Source of the DNA: Butyricimonas paravirosa
GTDB lineage: Bacteria; Bacteroidota; Bacteroidia; Bacteroidales; Marinifilaceae
Direction: 5' to 3'
Assembly (NCBI RefSeq): GCF_032878955.1
Contig: NZ_CP043839.1
Location: forward strand, 3,968,001-4,032,000
Length of the DNA stretch: 64,000 nucleotides
The notes under the pieces: model-generated
Told to the model about the DNA's origin: nothing
What the model saw: the letters and a program-made list of their open reading frames with translations, nothing else
Database searches by the model: none
In this document: piece by piece, positions 27,069 to 35,321 of the stretch
Layout: each line of letters opens with the position of its first letter
How positions within the stretch are numbered: position 1 is the stretch's first letter
Position numbers and translations under genes: made by a program

Positions 27069-28073
27069 CTACCAGAAATAAAGTTTGGAGGAATTGTTAG
27101 GGGAGGTTCTATAATTACCTTGTGAGACAGGAATCCATTCTGGTTTGTAACCATGTTTTTCAAGGTAAGCTATCTTGGCGTTTATGTAGTTCTCGTCGAT
27201 TTGTTTATCTTCATCCTTTACCAGTCCTATCAATTCCATGTAATCGAGGATAAATTTATATATATCACTTTTTCTCTCCATGCCAGAACGGTTTACCAGT
27301 AAACGGTATATCCCTACCATCACGAGATTCTGTGCTGGGTTATCTGCCTTACGCCCTTTCTTCGGTGAATAGACTTCCTTTAATTCTTCTTCCGCTTCTT
27401 CAATGGAATTTACTCCCAAGTATATATGAAGGTAGGAATCCAGGAGATTGGTAAACCAGCTCTCCATGGCATTATTAATGATAATCTTTTCTTGGTTGTT
27501 ACTTAAAGTGATGGATTTATCTCTCTTCCTTTTATCCCTTTCAAGGAACAGGTAGAGTTGTAACATTTCAGGTCTTATTTGCTGGAAATAGGTATCCATG
27601 TTATACGTTTCTTCCAGTAATTCTGGATCGAGGATAGGTTTGAACGCTTCATGTTTCTTGTAGATAATGGCTAGCATCCAGAGGGTGTAGAATATGGAAT
27701 CCCTATTTTTATCTGGCAATTTACTAGTCAACTCCTCTATTTTCTTTTTCAATCCATCATCTTCAAAAAGGATTCCTTTTATGTTGTCTGTCATGTAAGC
27801 TAAGGTATCAACCACTTTTATCATCTTTTGCTCTCTAGGAGCGTAACGTTGCCAATCAAACGGGGTATCACTTGTTGCCAGTTCATCTAGCGTGCTAGGA
27901 ACTTCTATCATGTATTTATCCTCTACCTTACCCATGAATCCCCACGTGGCTAGATACATTCTTTCTATTTCTGGATATAACATTGTCCTGTTATAGGCGA
28001 AGTATTCTTTTAATGCAGGTTCAATATCCTTCAACGTTTCTATTAAAATCATCTCGTTTGCTTCCATAATCAT
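27069..28073 (-). CDS. Hypothetical protein, first gene of the minus-strand island set
   Basis: This is a 334-residue soluble, largely helical protein ('GVNSIEEAEEELKEVYSPKK', 'IDENYINAKIAYLEKHGYKP') ending 'NSSKLYFW'. No recognised domain. The 39-bp repeats lie between its stop and the ParB-like gene, and palindrome copy 3 lies about 100 bp upstream of its start. In island 2 the gene in the matching position (63,719) ends 'LSSKETKYW', a weak hint of common origin. Alternative starts are at 28,067 and 28,052. Confidence 0.6.
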   Translation of the reverse strand: MIMEANEMILIETLKDIEPALKEYFAYNRTMLYPEIERMYLATWGFMGKVEDKYMIEVPSTLDELATSDTPFDWQRYAPREQKMIKVVDTLAYMTDNIKGILFEDDGLKKKIEELTSKLPDKNRDSIFYTLWMLAIIYKKHEAFKPILDPELLEETYNMDTYFQQIRPEMLQLYLFLERDKRKRDKSITLSNNQEKIIINNAMESWFTNLLDSYLHIYLGVNSIEEAEEELKEVYSPKKGRKADNPAQNLVMVGIYRLLVNRSGMERKSDIYKFILDYMELIGLVKDEDKQIDENYINAKIAYLEKHGYKPEWIPVSQGNYRTSPNNSSKLYFW

Positions 28074-28168
28074 TCTTTTTAGCCGCTTAAAAGTAGGAAA
28101 TATTCCCCCTACCTAAAAGAGGTGACAAGAAAAATAACAGGTATTATCCCCAGTTAATATTTTATCAT

Positions 28169-28229
28169 GTAGTGAAAAATTTGAAGCATTTTACTGTTAT
28201 ATACCCGATCCGTTAAAAACTCACCAACC
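28169..28229. repeat. Island 1 palindrome, copy 3
   Basis: Left arm GTAGTGAAAAAT, centre TTATATACCC, right arm ACTCACCAACC; 61 bp. It lies upstream of the 334-residue gene, within the 465-bp gap between divergent genes. Confidence 0.65.
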
Positions 28230-28349
28230 TGAATATATCCAGTACAAGCATATCTATAACTTGAAAACTTGCCTGTTAGCTACCCTTATCTTCAGTATTC
28301 TCACTTTATACATATCTCAACTCTATTTTTAAAGAATACCTATACTCTA

Positions 28350-28381
28350 TTTGTCGGTATCCCAGATGTTTAATATCTTTG
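28350..28381 (+). promoter_or_regulatory. Promoter upstream of a candidate small RNA
   Basis: TTTG (28,350-28,353) and TATCTTTG (28,374-28,381) at 20-bp spacing. Confidence 0.6.
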
Positions 28382-28387
28382 TATCAT

Positions 28388-28481
28388 CTTAAAGATCAAT
28401 GTATACCATTTGAAACAATCATATAAGGATTTAGATTTATCCTGTTACTCCTTGCAAGTCCACCTGTAAGGAGTAATTTTT
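28388..28481 (+). ncRNA. Candidate short RNA or attenuated leader
   Basis: About 65 nt after the promoter a perfect 9-bp hairpin TTACTCCTT / AAGGAGTAA (28,445-28,453 / 28,468-28,476) is followed by TTTTT, a complete intrinsic terminator placed before any ORF. Transcripts would stop near 28,481 unless read-through feeds the small DNA-binding gene at 28,539. Either a free small RNA or an attenuator fits. Confidence 0.5.
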
Positions 28482-28538
28482 GGTCTTCAAGTGGCACCAG
28501 TTTAGATACACAGTACTAACCAATCAAACTATTAAATC

Positions 28539-28730
28539 ATGTACACTTACGAGCGATTAAGGCGTTTAGCCATACAATCAGGTATTCCAGATAACAAGGT
28601 ATCCATAGGATTCTGGATAAAGTCTAAAGGGCTGAAAAAGATTAAAAAACAGGTAGATAAAGTAAGGAAAATATACTACGTCCCAGATGAGAATACTAGA
28701 ATCCAGATACTACCACCTTCTAAAGATTAA
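28539..28730 (+). CDS. Small excisionase-like DNA-binding protein
   Basis: This 63-residue basic protein runs 'YERLRRLAIQSGIPDNKVSI', then 'FWIKSKGLKKIKKQVDKVRK', then 'YYVPDE'. The order helix, turn-helix with 'WIKSKGL', and a β-hairpin ending in a proline resembles MerR/excisionase winged helices. In an integrative element such a protein may be the recombination directionality factor. The similarity is judged by eye, and a transcriptional regulator role is equally possible. Confidence 0.5.
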   Translation: MYTYERLRRLAIQSGIPDNKVSIGFWIKSKGLKKIKKQVDKVRKIYYVPDENTRIQILPPSKD

Positions 28731-28830
28731 TCTATAAAGCTACATGATATAACTGTATTTCATGTAACCAGAGATTCCAACCTGAAATAGAGAGATTATC
28801 CAACCATGAAGATCAATATTTAAAAATTAG

Positions 28831-28901
28831 GGATTTGACGGGGTATGCTTTTAGGGAATTGACAGGGTACATACTATTAACTAGTAAACTAATAACTAGT
28901 A
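28831..28901. repeat. Paired 16-bp direct repeats and an ACTAGT pair
   Basis: GGGATTTGACGGGGTA (28,831-28,846) and GGGAATTGACAGGGTA (28,855-28,870) repeat at a 24-bp period. ACTAGT occurs at 28,881 and 28,896. They precede the winged-helix gene at 29,000 and could be its binding sites, for example iterons of an origin or an operator. Confidence 0.5.
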
Positions 28902-28999
28902 CTGGTGTTACAGGCTTGCCAGCCTATCCCACTAAATAAAAGTAGAACCAGTGAATCCATAGATCATTTTTAGATGGTTGTTTCAAACTGGAATTAATA

Positions 29000-29935
29000 A
29001 TGGCGAATGAAGAAGAAAAGAAGGATTATAGAATCATAACGAGAGATATTGCAGGTAAACTGAACCTAGATGAAACTTATACATTTACATGGTTACTTTT
29101 TAAATCAGATTACGAAACAGGAGAATCCCATGTACTGAGGGAAACACTTCGTGAGGTTACTGGCATTAAAGATGTAGATACCATTTCCAAGTACACTGCC
29201 AAATTTGAAGATTTAGGCTTCCTGCGTAAAGAGTATAATTACAGGAACAATGAAGGACAGTTTACCACACCTGTTACATATCATGTAAACATTCCAAAGA
29301 GTAACTGGGTCAGGTTCAAGAAAGATTTATTACTGGAAGATATTCCTGATGAATCAAAAGCCTTCCTAGTACTACTTAAATGTTTATGTATCAATAATAC
29401 CAATATTATTTACTATAACAAAACAGAAATAGCTAGGCGATTAAATTTATCTCCCAAAACGGTAAAGAAATATATAGATTTGGCAGTAAAGCATCATAAA
29501 CTGGTGGAAGTTAATAATTTCTTCCTTATCACGGATAATAATATCATACTGGATACCCCACATGCTAAAAGTAATTTTGGACTGAGAACTTTTGACAAGT
29601 TAGCTAGAGAGAAATACGATATTATATATAACTATTGTATAGAGAAGAATGTTATCCCACCTCCATACGATTTCAAGCTAATGGAAGTATTATGTATCCA
29701 CAGGTACGATCAACCAGAAGAGGAACTGGAAACGGCAGTTAGAAATGGAGATAGAAATGCCAAGAAGCATTATAACTATTATTCATTGAAATATAACCTG
29801 CCTAAATTATGCCCTAACCTGCCACCTCAAATACATAGTTTACAATATTTCCTTACTTCGTTGATAAACACCAAAGTTTACAAGGAGAGGGCTTCTAGTC
29901 CAAAAGAAGTAAAGAAGACTATATTATACCTTTAA
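29000..29935 (+). CDS. Two-domain winged-helix protein, possible replication initiator
   Basis: This 311-residue protein shows two helix-turn-helix regions: about 10-100 ('YTFTWLLFKSDYETGESHVL', 'TISKYTAKFEDLGFLRKEYN') and about 125-185 ('NKTEIARRLNLSPKTVKKYI'). A helical tail follows. Paired winged helices preceded by direct repeats recall plasmid Rep or phage DnaD-like initiators, but I cannot name a family. It converges on the KAP NTPase gene, with a shared hairpin between them. Confidence 0.55.
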   Translation: MANEEEKKDYRIITRDIAGKLNLDETYTFTWLLFKSDYETGESHVLRETLREVTGIKDVDTISKYTAKFEDLGFLRKEYNYRNNEGQFTTPVTYHVNIPKSNWVRFKKDLLLEDIPDESKAFLVLLKCLCINNTNIIYYNKTEIARRLNLSPKTVKKYIDLAVKHHKLVEVNNFFLITDNNIILDTPHAKSNFGLRTFDKLAREKYDIIYNYCIEKNVIPPPYDFKLMEVLCIHRYDQPEEELETAVRNGDRNAKKHYNYYSLKYNLPKLCPNLPPQIHSLQYFLTSLINTKVYKERASSPKEVKKTILYL

Positions 29936-29937
29936 TT

Positions 29938-29959
29938 ATAGATAATATGGATTATCTAT
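29938..29959. terminator. Short hairpin between convergent genes
   Basis: ATAGATAAT / ATTATCTAT with a 4-nt loop, overlapping the stop of the KAP gene; it serves both convergent genes. Confidence 0.5.
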
Positions 29960-31350
29960 TGTTTCAATGATTCTAATAAATCTATTTTCTGTATTAATGA
30001 TTTTGTAGATAATTCAAATCTAGTATATTTTTGGTCACAATGCTCTAATGCCAAATAAAGAAAATTTTTGTCAATCTCACCAGTATCAAAAGATAATTCT
30101 TCGTTTTCTCTAGAGAATAATGATTGATAATATCCTGTTCCTCTATAAGAATTATTGTAACAGTAAATCAATTTCGCCATAGCAAAAATAAGAGTTCGAT
30201 ACTCGTACTGTTCTTTATCTTTCAATGAAATAGTAAAAATAGAATTGATCTGATTTACAATATCATGAATATTTAACTTATTTCTTTTGATAGCATTATA
30301 TAAGTCGTTCTCATAGTATTTTAAATAAATCAACATGAACACAACTTCAGGAAGAACACATCCTTCTACACGAAATGTTTTTAGCACCAAACGAGTGTAC
30401 GCAAATAACTTTTCAATTTTTCTTAAAGTAAGATGTTTTTCTGTTGATAATATAACCGAAATCCTTTTAAACAACAGGCTATCATCTTTAAAAGTATCAT
30501 AGGTACACCTCCACTCATTTTCAAAAAACTCATTAAGGGTAAAATAATCATACAAGTACTCGCAAAAATCTTTAATAGATGGCTCTGGCAAACTATATTC
30601 AATATCAATAAATCTTCTTAAATATTCATCTGCATTAATATTTTCACTACCATAGAATCCTCTAATAGAGTTGCCGAGTTGCTTTTTATCTATTGATAAC
30701 ACGAAAATTATTCCTTGTACTGAAAAGAAATGCTTAACCTTTTCCAGAACTTCCACAGCGTAATCTGGTCTGCATCTATCTAGCTCATCAATAATAAAAA
30801 CAACAGGTTTACCTCCATTGTTTTGTGCAACAAGATTACAAAGATCATTTCTTAATGATTGGAGACTTTCCTTTTTTTGGTCATAATTGCTTATTTCATT
30901 TTCAAAAAATGCTGCCATTGCTTCTCCTCCTTTTTCTATCACATCAGCAATACCCCCTAAACCAATACTTTTTGCAACAAATTTTAATGAAGCTGGAATT
31001 ATTTTATTGGAGAACTTTGCGAATCCTTTTAAAATAGAATCAAAACGCTTCTCTGGATCAGAGGTTATTAATGATTTCAACTCTCCTAAAATACCAACCA
31101 TAGGTTCTAAAACAAAGTCATTCTCCCAAGCGTTGAAGTATATGGTTTTATGTCCTTCATTTTTTAGCTTCTGCATCCACATTTTTACGAAGGTTGTTTT
31201 TCCAACTCCCCATTCTCCATTAATTGCAAGCACAAATCCCTTTGCATAGCTATCAACTATTGATGACAAAATATTTGCATAAGGCTCTCTGCCCAATTTA
31301 CAATTTGCGAAAGGATTTTTTTTATCTATAACAATATCTTCATGTTTCAT
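29956..31350 (-). CDS. KAP family P-loop NTPase
   Basis: This 464-residue protein has Walker A 'NGEWGVGKTTFV' near residue 45 and the KAP-type Walker B 'VVFIIDELDRCRPDYAVEVL' near residue 190. These are hallmarks of the KAP NTPases related to phage-exclusion protein PifA. No transmembrane insertion is obvious, unlike many family members. The C-terminal third is helical with cysteine and tyrosine clusters. It is a single gene with no linked effector, and a defence function is inferred from family and location among RloC-like and toxin-antitoxin cargo. Confidence 0.82.
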   Translation of the reverse strand: MKHEDIVIDKKNPFANCKLGREPYANILSSIVDSYAKGFVLAINGEWGVGKTTFVKMWMQKLKNEGHKTIYFNAWENDFVLEPMVGILGELKSLITSDPEKRFDSILKGFAKFSNKIIPASLKFVAKSIGLGGIADVIEKGGEAMAAFFENEISNYDQKKESLQSLRNDLCNLVAQNNGGKPVVFIIDELDRCRPDYAVEVLEKVKHFFSVQGIIFVLSIDKKQLGNSIRGFYGSENINADEYLRRFIDIEYSLPEPSIKDFCEYLYDYFTLNEFFENEWRCTYDTFKDDSLLFKRISVILSTEKHLTLRKIEKLFAYTRLVLKTFRVEGCVLPEVVFMLIYLKYYENDLYNAIKRNKLNIHDIVNQINSIFTISLKDKEQYEYRTLIFAMAKLIYCYNNSYRGTGYYQSLFSRENEELSFDTGEIDKNFLYLALEHCDQKYTRFELSTKSLIQKIDLLESLKQ

Positions 31351-31635
31351 ATCAATTATATTGAATTGTGGTGTTTATAGCTGTTTATTGTACAAATTTA
31401 ATGAATACTTATTGTTTATCGTAATTATTCTATGGCAATATTTTCCCCATCTATATTGAGTGAAGCCTTATATCATAAACATATATACCTACCCTCTATA
31501 AAACAACCCCTCCCCTTCAATTTCAGGTTGCCATTATATATTGGTAAGTGTTCCACGCTAGGGTAGTGTAACCATTTATACCCCCACCCCAAGAGTGAAG
31601 AAAATCAAATTAATCAATTAAAAAACTCATCAATT

Positions 31636-32115
31636 ATGAACTTGAAAACTTACTATCAAAATTTGGAGGTTGCCCAACCTAACAATTCCCTTGAACTCAA
31701 TCCAGAGTTGATTGAAAAGTTTAAAAATCAGGTGGCGGTATTACCCACTCCCGTTAAGGTGGGTGATGAAATGACCGTTATTGACTTTAAAGGGGAAAAC
31801 CCTCAACAATTACAACTGGTTTGTGCCTTGGGAGAGGAAGAGGTGAAAGAGATTAAATACACTCAACTCGTCCGTGCTAGCCAGAAAGGGGACATCACGC
31901 CAGATGACATTCCCTGTGACCCTGCCATAGAACAGAAACATGGTGACAAGTTACGTTTCATCTACTCTTTCGCCAAGAACATGATGCTAGACCAGCTTAT
32001 CCTAGCGCTTAAAGGCAAAACCATAGTGTTGTGTGGTCAGGTTGAAACTCCTGCCGTTTACGCTGGAACTAAAACAAAGATGCAGATTAAAAAATTCGCC
32101 TACTTGGAAGAGTAG
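31636..32115 (+). CDS. Hypothetical protein
   Basis: This 159-residue soluble protein lies 200 bp upstream of the JAB-like gene. The N-terminal half is mixed helix and strand ('VAVLPTPVKVGDEMTVIDFK'). The C-terminus 'TKTKMQIKKFAYLEE' might close a small β-fold. I do not recognise a family. The 285-bp stretch before it, up to the KAP start, holds no gene that I can support. Confidence 0.6.
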   Translation: MNLKTYYQNLEVAQPNNSLELNPELIEKFKNQVAVLPTPVKVGDEMTVIDFKGENPQQLQLVCALGEEEVKEIKYTQLVRASQKGDITPDDIPCDPAIEQKHGDKLRFIYSFAKNMMLDQLILALKGKTIVLCGQVETPAVYAGTKTKMQIKKFAYLEE

Positions 32116-32311
32116 TAAAAGATACAGGGACAGGGAGCGCAGTGGATAGGGGAAAGATATTGTTATACCAAAGTGAAGAGAACATTGACTTTCTAAACAG
32201 GCAGTATAAACAAAAATCTTTCCTCTCCATTGCCAAACCTGATAAACTTACAACTCTCTAAATTTCATTACTATTAATGTATTCAAATTAAAAATCAAGT
32301 AAAACAATATC

Positions 32312-32764
32312 ATGAAAGAAGAATTGATAAAAGTGCCAGTAGTGGAACTGGTGTACAGGAATAATACCAAACCTTCTAAAAGGTATAAAATAGTAACCGC
32401 TAAAGACGTTCACGAGTTACTGGTTTCCCCGTTTAAAGCTACCATTGAACACCATATCTCAACTAGAGTTATCCTGTTAAATGGAAGGAATCAAGTACTG
32501 GGTATATCCACAATCAATGAAGGAGCGTTATCTTACAACATCACGGATATTAGGTTTATAGTACAACTGGCAGCACTCTCTAATTGTAAAAGCGTGATAG
32601 TTTGTATAAATCAACCTTCTGGTGATATAGAACCAACTAAACAGGATGATGAACTGGTACAACAGGTAAAGATCGCACTTTCATATATAGATGTAGACTT
32701 GCTAGATCACGTTCTTTACTATGAAGAGGGTTATTACAGCTATTCAGCTAACGGTAAGATATGA
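32312..32764 (+). CDS. RadC/JAB-fold protein without catalytic histidines
   Basis: This 150-residue protein follows the RadC JAB pattern: 'ISTRVILLNGRNQVLGISTI', a block where RadC has HNHPSG, and 'IDVDLLDHVLYYEEGYYSYS'. Here the metal-binding block reads 'INQPSGD': both histidines are gone, while PSGD and LLDH remain. It is therefore probably not a metalloprotease-type enzyme. The island 2 relative at 58,339 keeps 'HNHPS'. The role of RadC-like proteins on mobile elements is unclear. Two palindrome copies follow directly. Confidence 0.75.
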   Translation: MKEELIKVPVVELVYRNNTKPSKRYKIVTAKDVHELLVSPFKATIEHHISTRVILLNGRNQVLGISTINEGALSYNITDIRFIVQLAALSNCKSVIVCINQPSGDIEPTKQDDELVQQVKIALSYIDVDLLDHVLYYEEGYYSYSANGKI

Positions 32765-32771
32765 AAATTTA

Positions 32772-32833
32772 GGTTGGTGAATTTTTGTCTGGATTGGTAT
32801 ATATAGCCAATAAGGACAATAATTCTCACCACC
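32772..32833. repeat. Island 1 palindrome, copy 4
   Basis: Left arm GGTTGGTGAATTTTT, inner ATTGG...CCAAT around TATATA, right arm AATTCTCACCACC; 62 bp. It lies upstream of the DUF3871 gene. Confidence 0.75.
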
Positions 32834-32938
32834 AATAGAAAGTAAACTATAAATACATTTCCAGTTCTATTTTTTAACTGGCATGATGCTAGAGAATGAA
32901 TAAATCAAGTGAAAGTGATAATGAACATTATAAATCAA

Positions 32939-32998
32939 GGTTGGTGAAGAATTTATGAATTGTATATATAAACTGAAATTTCAAATATTTCCACCACC
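32939..32998. repeat. Island 1 palindrome, copy 5
   Basis: Left arm GGTTGGTGAAGAATT, centre TGTATATATA, right arm TATTTCCACCACC; 60 bp, 18 bp before the DUF3871 start. It is a second copy in the same upstream region. Confidence 0.7.
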
Positions 32999-33015
32999 GT
33001 TAAATAGACTAGATT

Positions 33016-34068
33016 ATGAGTACAGCAATATTAATTCCAAGCCAGAATGAAGGGTTGTTGCCAGTTTTATTTGGCAGTGATAACGTCAAGCAAGAAGAAC
33101 CTACCTACACTCCTTATGAAGTGGTAAATGAACCTACCAAGAAGGAAAGGAGAAAGCATTTCATAGAGGCTAACACCACGCCAGTAGATATGCAGCATTT
33201 AAAGAATGATTGTATCGTGCCAGTGTTCAGCAAGGATAACGAGATGACTATATCTCATCCAGCATTTATTGAAACAGTGCACAAGGTGGCTAGTGAATTG
33301 TTTAGAGGGGAAAGCATAGATGAACCTGATATAATGGTTAGCCATGTTATAAAAGGTAGGATTCCAGAAGCCATATATAAACCAGTGGCAGAATTACTGG
33401 AAAGTGACAAGACCATCTATTATGAAAGAATGGCGTTTGCATTTGAGATTCCAACTATTTATGAATCTATAAACGGTAACAGGGTCAATCTATGTGTTAC
33501 TGGCGTTAGGGCGTATAACAGGGAGAACCTCTATTCAAAGAAGACATCAGAGAGATTCAGTGTTGCTATTGGATTCCAGAACAAGGTATGTTGTAACCTG
33601 TGTACGTTTACTGATGGATTCCAGACTGATTTAAGAGCGATGAGTTGCCATGATCTATTTAGAGGTGTGATGAAACTATTTCAGGCTTATGATGCGGAAA
33701 AGCATTTACGATTGATGAAGAGTTTCACGGGTTCTTACCTTACTGAACATCAATTCGCACAGTTCTTGGGTAAAAGCAGGTTGTATCAATGTTTACCTGC
33801 CAGAGAGAAGAAACGTTTACCATGCATGGAGTTGACGGATAGCCAGATTAACATGGTGGCTAAAGCGTATTACAACGATGACAATTTCAAGAGGGAGCAT
33901 GGAGAGAATGAAATAAATCTATGGAAATTCTACAACATGTTGACAGGTGCGAACAAAAGTAGTTACATTGATAATTTCCTTGATAGGGCATTAAACGCCA
34001 CGCAATTAACGGAAGGAATAGATAGGGCGTTACATGGTGACAACACCTATAAATGGTTTATTGAATGA
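33016..34068 (+). CDS. DUF3871 family protein
   Basis: This 350-residue protein carries the DUF3871 block 'FIEANTTPVDMQHLKNDCIV' followed by 'PVFSKDNEMTISHPAFIETV', and later 'SFTGSYLTEHQFAQFLGKSR'. DUF3871 genes are frequent on Bacteroides mobile elements; their function is unknown. It is preceded by two island palindromes and followed by the promoter of the structured leader RNA. Confidence 0.85.
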   Translation: MSTAILIPSQNEGLLPVLFGSDNVKQEEPTYTPYEVVNEPTKKERRKHFIEANTTPVDMQHLKNDCIVPVFSKDNEMTISHPAFIETVHKVASELFRGESIDEPDIMVSHVIKGRIPEAIYKPVAELLESDKTIYYERMAFAFEIPTIYESINGNRVNLCVTGVRAYNRENLYSKKTSERFSVAIGFQNKVCCNLCTFTDGFQTDLRAMSCHDLFRGVMKLFQAYDAEKHLRLMKSFTGSYLTEHQFAQFLGKSRLYQCLPAREKKRLPCMELTDSQINMVAKAYYNDDNFKREHGENEINLWKFYNMLTGANKSSYIDNFLDRALNATQLTEGIDRALHGDNTYKWFIE

Positions 34069-34140
34069 AAACCGTTGGGAATAAATTCTTTTTATTCTAG
34101 CTATTAGTCTAATTTTGCATTACAGTCATCCCTGAAAGCG

Positions 34141-34171
34141 TTTGTAGGATGTTAATATTTATCTATCTTTG
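34141..34171 (+). promoter_or_regulatory. Promoter of the island 1 structured leader
   Basis: TTTG (34,141-34,144), a 19-bp gap and TATCTTTG (34,164-34,171). The island 2 copy has TTTG and TACATTTG at the identical 19-bp spacing, embedded in similar flanking bases (GCGTTTGTAG). Confidence 0.7.
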
Positions 34172-34175
34172 TATT

Positions 34176-34440
34176 GTTATCCAGAGTAACATCTGGGTTA
34201 CAGACATATTAGTAAAATAGAAGCATTTAGCTTTATCCTTATCAGGAAAATCGCCAAATTTTTACAGGAAAGGATAAGCAGGATACAAATGCTATGCTTG
34301 CCGTATATATAACTCTATATACATGGTTTAGCATGGGATGACTGTTTATTTTCCTGTAGGTGTTTGGCGATACCTCCTGATAGATAATCTAGTAAGTTCC
34401 CATGCTTCTTTATTTATAATAACTTACCTTTCTGGGAATC
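34176..34440 (+). ncRNA. Structured leader RNA upstream of the LRR lipoprotein gene (island 1 copy)
   Basis: The helices are: hairpin GTTATCCAGA/TCTGGGTTAC (34,176-34,201); P1 AGAAGCAT/ATGCTTCT (34,219-34,226/34,402-34,409); P2a TATCAGGA/TCCTGATA (34,240-34,247/34,375-34,382); P2b ATCGCCAAA/TTTGGCGAT (34,250-34,258/34,363-34,371); P3 ACAGGAAA/TTTCCTGT (34,264-34,271/34,350-34,357); P4 ATAAGCAG/CTGTTTAT (34,274-34,281/34,342-34,349); P5 ATGCTA/TAGCAT (34,289-34,294/34,329-34,334); and P6 GTATATA/TATATAC (34,303-34,309/34,316-34,322). TTCCC (34,397-34,401) can also pair with GGGAA (34,434-34,438), which would place the 3' strand of P1 in a loop, as in a pseudoknot or a switch. The island 2 copy keeps the helices with compensating changes. 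I do not recognise the RNA family. Confidence 0.82.
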
Positions 34441-34468
34441 TTGGGTAAAAGATAAATTACAGTTTAAA

Positions 34469-35308
34469 ATGAAAAAGATTTATTTATTGATGATGTTACT
34501 GGCTACGGTATTTGTGGCTTGTTCTGATGATGATGAAAAAGACAACGGGACACCTTGGGAGATTAAAATGACAATTGAGGTCGAAGAAAACGGCACTCAA
34601 TTTTCTGCCTCCCTAACCGATAAAAATGGCAAAACAATAGCAACAGAAACCATTGTTGATTGGGGAAATGGTGATACAGATGCAAACCGTGAATATTTAG
34701 AACATTATTACAATGCGGGAACATACTCTATTACGATAAAAGGTAAGGGAGAAATAGGATTGAATATTACTAATCAAAATATTATTACAGCATTGGATGT
34801 TACAAAATGTCCGACATTAGTCCATTTATCTTGTAATAGCAATCAATTGACTTCTTTAGATATTAGTAAATGTACAAAGCTTTATCGGCTAGAATGTAAC
34901 GACAATCAATTGACTTCTTTAGAGGTTAGTAAATGTATCGAACTTAATTATTTAGACTGTTGCTCCAATAATTTAACATCTTTAAATGCAAGTAAATGTC
35001 AAAAACTCATAGATCTAAGGTGTCACAATAATCAATTGACGTTATTGAATATTAATGAATGTACAAAACTTGTACGCTTATATTGCGATAATAATCAATT
35101 AGTTTCATTAGATATTACAGCTTGTTCAAATCTTCATAATTTAGTTTGCGGGGATAATCACTTCAATGACGATGCAATGAACTCTATTTACAATAACTTA
35201 CCTAGCAAAAGTGGAAAAGATAAGGGAACAATTACATTGTATAAAGATAATGCAAAAGGTGACATCACAATTGCTCAAAATAAATATTGGACTGTAAACG
35301 TGGAATAA
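34469..35308 (+). CDS. PKD-like plus leucine-rich-repeat lipoprotein
   Basis: This is a 279-residue lipoprotein (lipobox 'VFVACS'). Residues 25-100 form a small β-domain ending 'YYNAGTYSITIKG'. Six LRRs of about 21 residues follow, with consensus L..L.C..NQLTSLDISKC ('NQLTSLDISKCTKLYRLEC'), an internalin/BspA-like type. It should be anchored on the envelope and bind a protein or glycan partner. It lies 59 nt after the P1 helix of the leader RNA. Its closest match in the window is the lipoprotein at 52,586 in island 2, which also stands in an RNA-led operon. A small cytosolic protein gene follows 13 bp later. Confidence 0.8.
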   Translation: MKKIYLLMMLLATVFVACSDDDEKDNGTPWEIKMTIEVEENGTQFSASLTDKNGKTIATETIVDWGNGDTDANREYLEHYYNAGTYSITIKGKGEIGLNITNQNIITALDVTKCPTLVHLSCNSNQLTSLDISKCTKLYRLECNDNQLTSLEVSKCIELNYLDCCSNNLTSLNASKCQKLIDLRCHNNQLTLLNINECTKLVRLYCDNNQLVSLDITACSNLHNLVCGDNHFNDDAMNSIYNNLPSKSGKDKGTITLYKDNAKGDITIAQNKYWTVNVE

Positions 35309-35321
35309 TATTAGAGATAAA

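Noticed and set aside
32142..32261. A 39-codon frame starting GTG (VDRGKILLYQ...) between the 159-residue gene and the JAB gene
   Set aside because: It has a weak start codon, no recognisable context or homologue in island 2; I cannot support it as a gene.
34176..34440. Retron or group II intron as an explanation of the structured leader RNA
   Set aside because: No reverse transcriptase is encoded nearby in either island, and no typical domain V-like hairpin or msr/msd layout is visible.
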